DNA from: CBDATB01 sp965199745
GTDB taxonomy: Bacteria > Bacteroidota > Bacteroidia > Cytophagales > Flammeovirgaceae
Direction: 5' to 3'
Length of the DNA stretch: 64,000 nt
Assembly: GCA_965199745.1 (NCBI GenBank)
Contig: CBDATB010000013.1
Coordinates: forward strand, 124,001-188,000
The position numbers were made by a program, and so were the translations under genes. The notes under the pieces are model-generated. The model did no database searches. It had not been told where the DNA came from and saw only the letters and a list, made by a program, of their open reading frames with translations. Numbering within the stretch: position 1 is the first letter of the stretch; each line of letters begins with the position of its first letter. Shown here piece by piece: positions 9,042-17,757 of this stretch.

Positions 9042-9851
9042 ATGAAGGATAAAGTAGCCGTTATTACTGGAGGAAGTTCCGGCATTGGCAAAGCACTCGC
9101 CGAAAAATTTGGTCTTCAGGGTTACAAAATTGTAATTACCGGCAGAAATAAGCAGGCACTAGAAACAGCAAAAACCTATTTGGAGCAAAAAAATATCGAA
9201 ACACTTGCCATACAAAGTGATGTAAGTAAAGAAGAAGACAATAAAACAATGGCAGAAAAAACACTCGCCCATTTCGGACAAATAGATGTACTCATCAACA
9301 ATGCGGGGGTTTCCATGCGTGCTTTATTTGAAGATGTAGAATTATCCGTGATTAGGCAACTCATGGATATTAATTTTTATGGTGCTATTTATGCCACTAA
9401 GCATTGCCTGCCTGCTATTCTGGAATCCAAAGGTTCTATATTGGGTATTTCTTCCATAGCCGGCTGCCGTGGCTTGCCTGCACGCACCGGTTATTCGGCT
9501 TCAAAATTTGCTCTACAGGGTTTTTTAGAAAGTTTGAGAACCGAACTTTTGTATAAAAATGTACACGTACTCACGGTGTGTCCGGGCTTTACTACTTCTA
9601 ATATCCGAAAAGTATCACTCACCAAGGACGGTAGTAAGCAGGATGAGTCGCCGCGCGACGAAGTGAAAATGATGAGTGCCCAAAAGTGTGCCTCGCACAT
9701 TTACCGTGCTACCATCAAACGCAAAAGAGAATTGATATTAACTACACAAGGTAAGCTCACTGTTTTTATGAATAAATGGCTGCCGGCAGTAATGGATAAA
9801 ATTGTTTACAAAGTGTTGAAAAAAGAAAAAAATTCTCCTTTGAATACCTAA
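9042..9851 (+). CDS. Short-chain dehydrogenase/reductase
   Basis: A 269-residue NAD(P)-dependent oxidoreductase of the classical SDR family; substrate unknown. The cofactor motif is TGGSSGIGKA near the N-terminus, followed by NNAG in the fourth strand. The catalytic set is Ser in the SSIAG segment and YSASK (Tyr-x3-Lys). The C-terminal stretch with KRKRELILTTQGKL resembles SDRs often annotated as lipid- or retinol-type dehydrogenases. It is followed by a degraded stretch rather than a partner gene, so the context says little. Confidence 0.93.
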   Translation: MKDKVAVITGGSSGIGKALAEKFGLQGYKIVITGRNKQALETAKTYLEQKNIETLAIQSDVSKEEDNKTMAEKTLAHFGQIDVLINNAGVSMRALFEDVELSVIRQLMDINFYGAIYATKHCLPAILESKGSILGISSIAGCRGLPARTGYSASKFALQGFLESLRTELLYKNVHVLTVCPGFTTSNIRKVSLTKDGSKQDESPRDEVKMMSAQKCASHIYRATIKRKRELILTTQGKLTVFMNKWLPAVMDKIVYKVLKKEKNSPLNT

Positions 9852-9877
9852 AACCCGTTGTGGCATAGGTTTGTAAA

Positions 9878-10057
9878 GACGACTGGCAAAATGAACTTCA
9901 CCTAAAAAAATGGTACCTGCGAGATAAACAAGGTTACAAAGGTCTACATGTTTATTCTAAAAATAGAAGTAATTTTTACTTTCCGTGGAAACTACAAATT
10001 TGGGATGAAAAAGACCTAAGAAAAAACATTGAAAATAATGAAAAAAGTCAAGCGTAA
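9878..10057 (+). pseudogene. Remnant resembling the C-terminal end of a RelA/SpoT-like domain
   Basis: A 59-codon open stretch without a start codon. It translates to a segment with RDKQGYKGLHVYSKN, then FYFPWKLQIWDEKDL, ending in TAA. The GYKGLH plus W-x-LQIW pattern resembles the GYRALH and EIQIRT segments of (p)ppGpp synthetase domains, including small single-domain forms. An in-frame stop lies 9 bp upstream and everything N-terminal is absent. The identification is by motif memory only. It sits directly upstream of a HepT/MntA pair. Confidence 0.4.
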
Positions 10058-10118
10058 TTTCATTCGATCTTAGCTATTACTACGAAGGTTACAGCCAGTC
10101 CAAAACAGAGAAATTATA

Positions 10119-10544
10119 ATGAATAGAAAACCAAAATGGCAATACCGCTTTAACAATTATAAGCGAGCCTTTACCTTACTAAGAGAAGCCACTGAAAGAG
10201 AAAGTGAACATGCATTATCTGATTTAGAATTAGAAGGAATGATTCAAAGATTTGAATATACTTGGGAGCTTGCTTGGAAAACTCTGAAAGATTACCTAGA
10301 AAATGAGGGAGTTATTCTCGATAAAATCACTCCAAAAGCAGTACTTATTAAATCGATTGAAGCAAAAATAACTACAGATAGAGAAACTTGGATGCAAGCC
10401 TTAGATGATAGAAACCAAATGAGTCATGTCTATGACCATGCTAGTTTTAAACAGGTTTGTGATAATATTGAACAAAAATACTTAGCTATTTTTGATACGC
10501 TATATCAAAAACTACTTGAACAATTGATGAACGATGAGTGCTAA
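10119..10544 (+). CDS. hepT: HEPN toxin, HepT-like (HI0074 family)
   Basis: A 141-residue all-helical HEPN-domain protein of the 'nucleotidyltransferase substrate-binding' family. In HepT/MntA systems this is an RNase toxin, and MntA silences it by adding AMP to a tyrosine. The defining RX4HXY motif is present as RNQMSHVY near residue 90, so both the RNase residues and the modified tyrosine are retained. The conserved FEYTWELAWKTLKDYL segment is also present. It overlaps the following mntA-like gene by 11 bp, typical of this two-gene system. It looks intact. Confidence 0.88.
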   Translation: MNRKPKWQYRFNNYKRAFTLLREATERESEHALSDLELEGMIQRFEYTWELAWKTLKDYLENEGVILDKITPKAVLIKSIEAKITTDRETWMQALDDRNQMSHVYDHASFKQVCDNIEQKYLAIFDTLYQKLLEQLMNDEC

Positions 10545-10863
10545 AAAACTTGACTATAGACTGTCTGAAGCAGAACTACTTAGCCTAAAAAGTATTCTTA
10601 ATCTTTATAAGCAGAAAATTGAAAAGGTAGCCATTTTTGGCTCTCGTGCAAATGGTAACTATCAAGAATATTCAGACATTGACCTGGTTGTCTACGGTCA
10701 AATCGACCAGAGCGAAATCAAACGCCTTAATACCCTTTTTGATGAAAGCAAAATCGGACTGAGCATTGATGCCAAAGCCTATGAGCTAATTCGCTACCCA
10801 GCCCTCAAAAGACACATTGATGAAGAAAGTAAGACACTGTTTACGAACCATTCTCTCCAATAA
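10534..10863 (+). CDS. mntA: Minimal nucleotidyltransferase, MntA-like antitoxin
   Basis: A 109-residue minimal nucleotidyltransferase. The signature GSX10DXD is visible as FGSRANGNYQEYSDIDLVV, giving the two metal-binding aspartates. In characterised pairs it inactivates HepT by oligo-AMPylation. The start overlaps the end of the hepT-like gene by 11 bp, implying translational coupling. Nothing appears broken, so this is probably a functional toxin-antitoxin operon in an otherwise decaying neighbourhood. Confidence 0.88.
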   Translation: MSAKKLDYRLSEAELLSLKSILNLYKQKIEKVAIFGSRANGNYQEYSDIDLVVYGQIDQSEIKRLNTLFDESKIGLSIDAKAYELIRYPALKRHIDEESKTLFTNHSLQ

Positions 10864-10927
10864 AAATAGCCTTATTTTCCTGAAAAATGCATGTATTTTT
10901 GAGTCCTGATCGAAATTTGACAGTTAT

Positions 10928-11506
10928 TTATGGGGTGATTCTTTCTGTAATTAGCTGACCTGTTTTTAGGTCTTGACCTATCAAATCTATATAATTAACG
11001 TTTGGCCAAAATCTGTTTCCTGAAACTTTTACAAATATTCTGTCAAGTTTGGCAGTTTGTTGAGATATATCCATTAAGGCTAAAGCCTGTTTATTTTCAT
11101 TGAGAATAACTTTTATTTTTCTGTTACTCTTGGCTCTGAAAGATAAAATATAGCCAGAAATATCTTTTTTCTCTAGTTTTAATCCGTATGCAAAGACTTT
11201 TTGTATGAAATTTAATTTGGACTTTTCTCCTTTACTAGTATATGATCTCCAGAATATATCTATGGGCTGCTTAGGGTCTAGCTCTCCGTCAGTTAGCAAG
11301 TTGGCGCAATACACGATTGTATTGATATTACTATTCCTTTGCACATAAAAAAGTATGCTTTCATCTTGCGGTACGGGGAAATTACTCACATCGTCTAGTA
11401 CTATGCCATTAGTAGATAGTTGCTGGCAATAGCTCGGAAAAAAATTGAATATAAAAATTAACAATATGTAAATTTTTATATAGTGTTGTTTTTGCCTAAT
11501 TTTCAT
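10928..11506 (-). CDS. Exported DUF4833-like protein
   Basis: A 192-residue protein with a signal peptide (hydrophobic core around residues 11-24, then YCQQ). The segments ILFYVQRNSNINTIVYCANL and PIDIFWRSYTSKGE match my memory of DUF4833, a Bacteroidota-specific exported family of unknown function. It is probably periplasmic. It is transcribed toward the MntA-like gene with a 64-bp convergent gap and has no obvious partner. Confidence 0.7.
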   Translation of the reverse strand: MKIRQKQHYIKIYILLIFIFNFFPSYCQQLSTNGIVLDDVSNFPVPQDESILFYVQRNSNINTIVYCANLLTDGELDPKQPIDIFWRSYTSKGEKSKLNFIQKVFAYGLKLEKKDISGYILSFRAKSNRKIKVILNENKQALALMDISQQTAKLDRIFVKVSGNRFWPNVNYIDLIGQDLKTGQLITERITP

Positions 11507-12307
11507 TGGGAGAATGGATTTTTTTGAAAAAACAAATAAAGTAAAAGAATATCATAGAACAACATATTCTAAGTATATTCTCGGCAAAGATTCATGTCAA
11601 TTATAGGGAATACATAAAATTTCTGACTCACTGAGGTTATTATCGATTTTTGCCAAAATATTCAATCGTATAAGCATGATTTAGCCAAATGCGTTGGGTT
11701 TGAATTGCAAACTTTTGAAAATATTTTTTGTTAATACGAAAATTAATTTCATTTCAGTGTAGGTCAATTTTCTTTCTCTGATGTGTGTAACTTTTCGGCA
11801 TATGGGCGGCTATTCTACACTATGCTTGGGAATATTTTGAGTTTGAATTAAGGCAAAAACAGCTACTTAGGTTGCCATTAACGAAAAAATAGGCAGACAA
11901 GTTCGATGCCCGAATGATGAATCAAATTGTTGTCTTTACCCAGCTATGCAATAAAAAACCAGTAAATGAATACTTTTATCGTACAGCAATAAAAGACTAC
12001 AAAATGAAAATGAGGACGGCTATTGTGGAAGTACAGATAAAGTAAGTAAATTTGCAAAAATGCTTATAAACGTCAAATCGTAGAACTGCATGATGCCAAT
12101 TTTTCAATAAAAATCAATCCAAATCATGAAATTAAGAGTAGCTAAGAAGGTCTTAAAAAAACAAGATAAACTTCAGTACAATAAGCATCAACTTCAGAAA
12201 GCTGAAGCAATGGTCAAGCGGCAAAGCAAATCAGTATAGTTCTTTTCAAATAGCCTTTGCAAATTAAAATAAAGACTATTTAAATACAACTTATGGGATA
12301 AATCCCA
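11507..12307. other. 800-bp AT-rich region with no clear gene
   Basis: No open frame here has family support. A 42-codon ATG frame near 11920-12045 resembles nothing I know. The only plausible coding unit is the 37-residue basic ORF at 12126-12239. Short open stretches cut by stops suggest old gene debris. Confidence 0.5.
12126..12239 (+). CDS. Possible 37-residue basic small protein
   Basis: An ATG frame of 37 codons ending in TAG. The product is very basic and begins MKLRVAKKVLKKQDKLQYN, ending MVKRQSKSV. It lies 68 bp upstream of rnpA on the same strand. Very short Lys-rich proteins of this look occur in Bacteroidota, but I cannot name a family. It could be chance. Confidence 0.35.
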   Translation: MKLRVAKKVLKKQDKLQYNKHQLQKAEAMVKRQSKSV

Positions 12308-12706
12308 ATGAGAAAATATCTTGCTAAAGAGGAACGGCTGAACAAAAAAAATATTATCCAGCAGCTTTTCAAAAAGGGTAAATCAACTTTTAATTACCCC
12401 TTTAAATTGGTTTATATGGAAAATATATCCTGCCCGTCGAAACCCTTCCCGCAGGTACTTTTTTCCATACCCAAAAAGAAAATTAAAACTGCTGTTCAAA
12501 GAAACCGAATCAGAAGACAGATAAAAGAAATCTATCGGCTACACAAGCACTTACTGGCTAAGCGAGACAACACGCTTAAGTCCCTCTCTTATCTGGCGAT
12601 TATTTATGTAGCCACAAAACCCAAATCATATCATTTTATGGCAAAAAGCATGACAGTATTACTCGATCAACTCAATTTGTTGAACCCTTCTTTATCTGAA
12701 GAATAA
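12308..12706 (+). CDS. rnpA: Ribonuclease P protein component
   Basis: The 132-residue protein subunit of RNase P, which helps the catalytic RNA mature tRNA 5' ends. The RNR-type motif VQRNRIRRQIKEIYR, the N-terminal LAKEERLNKK and the VLFSIPKKK strand are all characteristic. The gene is not preceded by rpmH, and no dnaA or yidC is near, which is not unusual in Bacteroidota. It appears intact and is followed by about 290 bp without a recognisable gene before the transketolase operon. Confidence 0.95.
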   Translation: MRKYLAKEERLNKKNIIQQLFKKGKSTFNYPFKLVYMENISCPSKPFPQVLFSIPKKKIKTAVQRNRIRRQIKEIYRLHKHLLAKRDNTLKSLSYLAIIYVATKPKSYHFMAKSMTVLLDQLNLLNPSLSEE

Positions 12707-13000
12707 ATTAGCTAAAGCGCATGGGAAAGACACAAAGAAAAGAAATTGTAATTACTTAGTGCCTAATTTTAGTTACTGTTAAAAATGGTTAAATTTGTTT
12801 TCAAAAAAATAATATCTACTTGATGTTTACCCACTGAATATGTCGCCCTTCCGTGCGTTAAAAGGAGCATTAAAGACAAAAATCGCAATACTAAATTTGT
12901 ATTTACACACTTACTTATGGGCATTATTGCCTTCAAATAATTTCGGGATTGCGTTCAGAAGGGTCGCGGTACGCTACCTGCGTTAATAAAATCTATTTGT

Positions 13001-13846
13001 ATGAAAAATAAATTGAGAGAACTCCAGGCAATTGCAACACAAATTAGGAGAGATATTCTCAGAATGGTATACGGTGCTAATTCTGGCCATCCTGGCGGGT
13101 CTTTGGGATGTACTGAATATTTTGTGGCTATGTATTGGGAAATAATGGAGCATGACACGGGTTTTAACCCCAATGGGGCAAACGAAGATTTATTTTTTGT
13201 ATCAAACGGTCATATTTCACCCGTGTGGTATAGCACTTTGGCACGAGTTGGTTATTTTGATATAAAAGAACTGGCAGATTTTAGGAAAATCAATAGTAGG
13301 CTTCAGGGACACCCCGCCACAGAGAAAGATTTGCCCGGTATAAGGGTGGCATCCGGTTCTTTGGGACAGGGCTTATCGGTGGCAACTGGTGCTGCTTTGA
13401 CCAAAAAACTTAATCAAGATAGTAAGCGTGTGTATGTGTTACTCGGAGATGGAGAACTTCAGGAAGGACAAATATGGGAAGCTGCTATGTTTGCTGCCTA
13501 CCATCAGGTCGATAATCTTATTGCAACCGTAGATGTAAACGGGCAACAAATCGACGGTCCTGTAGAAAAAACAATGTCTTTAAAAAATCTCGCTGACAAG
13601 TGGCGTGCTTTCGGATGGGAGGTAATTACTTGCCGTGGCAATGATTTTGAAGAACTCATAGCAACTATTAGAAAAGCACAAGATTTAGCTAATCAAGGTA
13701 AGCCTGTAATTAATCTGATGCAAACTGCTATGGGTTATGGTGTAGACTTTATGATGAACAACCACAAATGGCACGGAGTAGCACCCAATGACAAGCAACT
13801 ATCTATAGCTTTGAGTCAATTAACAGAAACTTTGGGTGATTATTAA
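13001..13846 (+). CDS. Transketolase, N-terminal (thiamine diphosphate) subunit
   Basis: The ThDP-binding half of a two-subunit transketolase (281 aa), transferring two-carbon units in the pentose phosphate pathway. GHPGGSLGC near the start and the ThDP motif GDGELQEGQIWEA with its downstream Asn are present. Also visible is HKWHGVAPN near the C-terminus. The pyrimidine-binding half is the next gene, about 4 bp away, and both must assemble for activity. Together with TalC it completes the non-oxidative branch. The call is firm. Confidence 0.95.
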   Translation: MKNKLRELQAIATQIRRDILRMVYGANSGHPGGSLGCTEYFVAMYWEIMEHDTGFNPNGANEDLFFVSNGHISPVWYSTLARVGYFDIKELADFRKINSRLQGHPATEKDLPGIRVASGSLGQGLSVATGAALTKKLNQDSKRVYVLLGDGELQEGQIWEAAMFAAYHQVDNLIATVDVNGQQIDGPVEKTMSLKNLADKWRAFGWEVITCRGNDFEELIATIRKAQDLANQGKPVINLMQTAMGYGVDFMMNNHKWHGVAPNDKQLSIALSQLTETLGDY

Positions 13847-13850
13847 ACAC

Positions 13851-14825
13851 ATGAAAAAGTACATTTATACGGAGCAAAAAGATACTCGCTCTGGTTTTGG
13901 AGACGGCTTGTTAGAAGTAGCCCAAAAAAACGATCGGGTGGTTGGTCTTTGCGCCGACCTCACTGGCTCTTTGAAGATGGGTGCTTTTAAGCAGGCTTTT
14001 CCCCACCGCTTTTTTCAGGTAGGTATTGCTGAAGCCAACATGATGGGGCTGGCAGCAGGGCTTACTATCGGTGATAAAATACCTTATACAGGCACTTTTG
14101 CTAATTTTTCTACTGGGAGGGTTTACGATCAAATACGCCAATCTATTGCCTATTCAGGCAAAAATGTGAAAATTTGTGCCTCACACTCAGGCATTACTCT
14201 GGGGGAAGACGGTGCTACCCACCAAATGCTAGAAGATATTGGTATGATGAAGATGTTGCCGCACATGACTGTTATCAATACCTGCGATTACAACCAAACC
14301 AAGGCAGCAACTATTGCCATCTCTGAACACCCAGGACCGGTATACCTGCGCTTTGGCAGACCCAAAATGCCTGTCTTTATCCCTAAGGACGAAGCCTTTC
14401 ATATCGGTAAAGCACTCATACTTAACGAAGGAGAAGACGTTACAGTTGTTGCCACCGGCCATTTGGTGTGGGAAGCTATTCAGGCTGGGCAGTTGCTTGA
14501 ACAACAAGGCATCAGCACGGAAATTATCAACGTACATACTATTAAGCCTCTAGATGAGGCGGCAGTATTACAGTCAGCAGCGAAAACAAGAGCAGTAGTA
14601 ACCGCTGAAGAACATCAATTTCATGGCGGGCTTGGTGAAAGTATTGCACGAGTTTTAGCGCAAAACAACCCCACCCCAATAGAATTTGTAGCTGTACAGG
14701 ATACTTTTGGCGAAAGTGGAACGCCGGCGGCACTCATGGAAAAATATGGACTAAAATCTAGTAATATTGTATCAGCAGTGAAAAAAGTAATTCATAAAAA
14801 AAAGTTGATATATGAAAATAATTAG
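13851..14825 (+). CDS. Transketolase, C-terminal subunit
   Basis: The pyrimidine-binding and C-terminal domains of the split transketolase (324 aa). The cofactor-activating glutamate lies in VGIAEANMMGLAAGL, followed by the SGITLGEDGATHQ loop and the GPVYLRFGR segment. I prefer the ATG at 13851 (MKKYIYTEQKDTRSGFG) because it places the start 4 bp after the partner gene and matches the family N-terminus. The upstream ATG at 13836 would overlap it. A 14-bp overlap with the next gene suggests a three-gene transcript. Confidence 0.95.
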   Translation: MKKYIYTEQKDTRSGFGDGLLEVAQKNDRVVGLCADLTGSLKMGAFKQAFPHRFFQVGIAEANMMGLAAGLTIGDKIPYTGTFANFSTGRVYDQIRQSIAYSGKNVKICASHSGITLGEDGATHQMLEDIGMMKMLPHMTVINTCDYNQTKAATIAISEHPGPVYLRFGRPKMPVFIPKDEAFHIGKALILNEGEDVTVVATGHLVWEAIQAGQLLEQQGISTEIINVHTIKPLDEAAVLQSAAKTRAVVTAEEHQFHGGLGESIARVLAQNNPTPIEFVAVQDTFGESGTPAALMEKYGLKSSNIVSAVKKVIHKKKLIYENN

Positions 14826-15294
14826 GCGACTTTGGCTGCTGTCATTTGCAGTAGTATTTGCTATTACTCTATTGGTATACGCTAATCTTCCCGCTACTTT
14901 TGCTATTAATATTAGTCGAAAGTTCAGTGCTTTTTATGTTAGTAAAGAAGTTTTCTTTTACGGAGTTTTTATATTACTTATTACCTATAACGTTGTCTTA
15001 GTATCTTTCTCTTCTCTGCTCAAAATAGCACCATTTTCACTTATTATTGCTCCGCGCAGGAAAGATTGGCTCGGTAACCAAGTGCTTGAAAAAAAAATTT
15101 TTATTTATTACGATGGGTGGTTGAAAGGCTTCGGTTTGCTTTGTAATGTCCTACTTGCCTATGCTGTTGTTGTGGCCTATGAACCTTACGTCGAAAGTAC
15201 TCTGCCGATACATTGGGTATTATACTTGATATTGGCTGCCTTTTTGGGCTGGCTCATCTATTATTTTATCCTTTTTTATCGTATTCCGAAGTAG
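14812..15294 (+). CDS. Hypothetical four-helix membrane protein
   Basis: A 160-residue protein with four predicted membrane helices, at about residues 7-27, 46-66, 99-120 and 134-156, and a basic loop (IIAPRRKDWLGNQ) between helices 2 and 3. I do not recognise the family. Its ATG overlaps the transketolase C-terminal gene by 14 bp, so it is translationally coupled to it. No enzymatic motif is visible. Confidence 0.7.
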   Translation: MKIIRRLWLLSFAVVFAITLLVYANLPATFAINISRKFSAFYVSKEVFFYGVFILLITYNVVLVSFSSLLKIAPFSLIIAPRRKDWLGNQVLEKKIFIYYDGWLKGFGLLCNVLLAYAVVVAYEPYVESTLPIHWVLYLILAAFLGWLIYYFILFYRIPK

Positions 15295-15325
15295 TTAAAT
15301 ATATATTTTGTTACCTTTTCCAAAG

Positions 15326-15333
15326 TAACTTTG
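15326..15333 (+). promoter_or_regulatory. Candidate -7 element
   Basis: TAACTTTG fits TAnnTTTG exactly, 37 bp before the YcxB-like gene. A TTTG lies 15 bp upstream, a shorter spacing than usual. Confidence 0.4.
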
Positions 15334-15370
15334 CTAGGTTGTAAATTATTTTTGAAATTGTCTTTTTGGT

Positions 15371-15850
15371 ATGGTTATAAAAACAAAAAAATATCAACTT
15401 AAACCGGGAACTTACATCAAAATTGCTATGCGTAACGTAATGAAACAATATTGGTGGGTTTGGCTTATTCCTTTGGTTACATTACTTATTCCCGTGTTTT
15501 ATCTACCTGCTGTAGGCTGGTGTGTTGGTATTGCTATTACCTTGAGTGTGCTGTATGCACTTTTTTGGTTAATACAATTTGCTGGATTCACACAAATGGA
15601 ACAAAGCAAAATATTTTTCGATAGGCTTTCTTATGAAATTGATAGCCAGAAAATTCTGATAAAAATTAATACCAAACAGGCAATGCCTATGGACTGGAGC
15701 ATGGTTAAGCAGGTAAATAAAAAATCGAGCTATTTTCTATTAATTATCAGTAAAGCTCAGTTTATTTATCTTCCCCATGAAATTTTTAAGAATGAACGTG
15801 AAATCAAGCGTGTCGATATGATTTTAAAACGAAAAAATTTCATCAAATAA
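15371..15850 (+). CDS. YcxB-like membrane protein
   Basis: A 159-residue protein with two adjacent membrane helices (about residues 28-48 and 52-75) and a cytosolic C-terminal domain. That domain contains WSMVKQVNKKSSYFLLIIS followed by YLPHEIFKNEREI. The strand-W-strand arrangement ending in a P-x-x-x-F motif resembles the YcxB-like domain, of unknown function. The next gene begins 27 bp downstream on the same strand. Confidence 0.6.
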   Translation: MVIKTKKYQLKPGTYIKIAMRNVMKQYWWVWLIPLVTLLIPVFYLPAVGWCVGIAITLSVLYALFWLIQFAGFTQMEQSKIFFDRLSYEIDSQKILIKINTKQAMPMDWSMVKQVNKKSSYFLLIISKAQFIYLPHEIFKNEREIKRVDMILKRKNFIK

Positions 15851-15877
15851 AAGGAATGTCCCCCTTCTTCGTACCCG

Positions 15878-17167
15878 ATGGAGAAAGAATTAGTTTTCAT
15901 ACTCGTTTCTTTGCTTTTTTCTGCTTTTTTCTCTGCCGTTGAAATAGCCTTTATTTCAGTCAACCGACTCCATATTCGTTTGCAAAGTAAGCAAACAATT
16001 ACAGATAAGATATTACTTAGTTTTTCTGATAAAAGTTCTTTTTTTATTGCTAGCATTCTCATCGGTAACACCATTGCTTTAGCACTTTATAGCATATTTA
16101 TGGCTAATCTGCTGGAGCCTTTCATGAAAGAACTAATTTCAAGTACGTTTCCATTACTTCAAAAAGTCACTGTCGATATTATTTCATTACCGGTTCAAAC
16201 ACTACTTGCCACTGTGTTTGTACTTGCCTTGGCAGAGTTTTTGCCTAAAAGTTTTGCACTGATTAATCCCTATCGCTTATTAAAGATAAGTGCCTTTCCG
16301 ATGAAAATAATTTATATTGTTTTCTATCCTGCCACTTATATTGTCATTTGGCTTTGTAAATTTTTATTCAATAGAATATTGGCCGTCAAATACGTTGAAG
16401 AAAAGCAAAGTTTTGGACTGATTGACCTAAAGCACTATATCACGGGAAATAGCGTAAAAGAGCATGAAAAGGGTAAGCCTCTAGCAGCAGTAGTAAACCA
16501 AAAAATTTTTAGTAATGCACTCGCCTTTAAGTCTGTGAAAATAAGGGAATGCATGATTCCTCGAAAAGAAATTGTTGCCATTGACGTAGCAGAAGATACG
16601 GAAAAACTCTTACAAACCTCTATTAAAAAGGGTCATTCAAAAATATTAGTTTATGAAAATTCTATTGACAATATTATAGGCTATTGCCATATACACGACC
16701 TATTTACCAAACCCGATAATATTCGCGGTATGCTCAACAGAATTATTATTGTAACCGAAACAATGCTTGTTAGCAAATTAATGGTTCGTTTCATTGCAGA
16801 GCGCAAAAGTATCGCTTTGGTCGTAGACGAGTTCGGTGGTACTTCAGGCATTGTAACCATAGAAGATATTATCGAAGAGATATTCGGAGAGATAGCCGAT
16901 GAGTATGATGAAGATGAACTGACCATTAGCCAAATTAAAAATAAAGTCTATCAGCTGAGTGCTCGATTTGAGGTGGATATACTCAACGAGCAGTACGGTT
17001 TTAATATTCCAGAAGGCGATTACGAGACCTTAGGAGGTTATATTCTGGCAATCAATCACGATATTCCTAAGTCAGGTGAAGTGATAGAAAATGACCTTTT
17101 CCGTTTTGAAATAAAGAAAATGGCTAATGCCAGAATAGATATGGTGGAAGTGTATATCAAGCAATAA
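15878..17167 (+). CDS. CNNM/CorC-type CBS-domain membrane protein (GldE-like)
   Basis: A 429-residue inner-membrane protein with an N-terminal DUF21 (CNNM) transmembrane domain at about residues 3-190. Tandem CBS domains follow at about 210-335, then a C-terminal CorC_HlyC domain. The motif DEFGGTSGIVTIEDIIEEIFGEI is intact. Members are linked to Mg2+/Co2+ efflux, and the Bacteroidota homologue GldE is associated with gliding. The exact role here is not clear, because no gld genes are in the window. It is followed by ispF after 25 bp. Confidence 0.88.
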   Translation: MEKELVFILVSLLFSAFFSAVEIAFISVNRLHIRLQSKQTITDKILLSFSDKSSFFIASILIGNTIALALYSIFMANLLEPFMKELISSTFPLLQKVTVDIISLPVQTLLATVFVLALAEFLPKSFALINPYRLLKISAFPMKIIYIVFYPATYIVIWLCKFLFNRILAVKYVEEKQSFGLIDLKHYITGNSVKEHEKGKPLAAVVNQKIFSNALAFKSVKIRECMIPRKEIVAIDVAEDTEKLLQTSIKKGHSKILVYENSIDNIIGYCHIHDLFTKPDNIRGMLNRIIIVTETMLVSKLMVRFIAERKSIALVVDEFGGTSGIVTIEDIIEEIFGEIADEYDEDELTISQIKNKVYQLSARFEVDILNEQYGFNIPEGDYETLGGYILAINHDIPKSGEVIENDLFRFEIKKMANARIDMVEVYIKQ

Positions 17168-17192
17168 TCGTGAACTAAAAAACAGTAAATTA

Positions 17193-17672
17193 ATGAAAAT
17201 ACGAGTAGGCCAGGGCTATGACGTACATCAGCTGAAAAAAGGAGCTGATTTTTGGTTGGGTGGTATTAAAATTTCACACACACACGGCACTGTTGGACAC
17301 TCAGACGCTGATGTACTCATCCACGTAATATGCGATGCCCTATTAGGAGCAGCTAACATGCGCGATATAGGCTATCATTTTTCTGACACGGACACTGCTT
17401 TTAAAAATATAGACAGTAAAATATTACTCAAAAAAGTAGTGTATTTGGTTGCCTCAAAACAGTATAGTATTATGAATATTGATGCTACAGTATGCCTGCA
17501 AAGCCCCAAAATAAATCCTCATATTTCGAATATGAAAACATGCCTAGCAGAAGTAATGGAAATCGATGAAGAAGATATTTCTATTAAGGCAACAACCACA
17601 GAATATTTAGGTTTCGTGGGTCGAGAGGAAGGCATCGCTGCTTATGCAGTGGCACTCATTACGAGTAGGTAG
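17193..17672 (+). CDS. ispF: 2-C-methyl-D-erythritol 2,4-cyclodiphosphate synthase
   Basis: Cyclises CDP-ME 2-phosphate to MEcPP in the MEP isoprenoid pathway. The 159-residue product has the metal ligands D10 and H12 in GYDVH, the GHSDADVLIH segment, the DIGYHFSDTD loop and the C-terminal EGIAAYAVALI. Length is standard. It is the last intact gene before the decayed type I restriction island, which begins 85 bp later, and so marks the edge of the core region. Confidence 0.96.
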   Translation: MKIRVGQGYDVHQLKKGADFWLGGIKISHTHGTVGHSDADVLIHVICDALLGAANMRDIGYHFSDTDTAFKNIDSKILLKKVVYLVASKQYSIMNIDATVCLQSPKINPHISNMKTCLAEVMEIDEEDISIKATTTEYLGFVGREEGIAAYAVALITSR

Positions 17673-17757
17673 TACATTTTAAAGGACATAATGAAACTGA
17701 TAAACGAAACTGAAAAAGAAATAAAATTAAGTACATTTTTTATTAAAGCATAAATAA

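Noticed and set aside
8843..9052. 69-codon plus-strand ORF before the SDR gene
   Set aside because: No family resemblance, overlaps the SDR start by 11 bp, and the composition resembles intergenic sequence.
11890..11920. GTTCGATGCCCG stretch suggesting a tRNA T-arm
   Set aside because: No acceptor or anticodon stems can be assembled around it.
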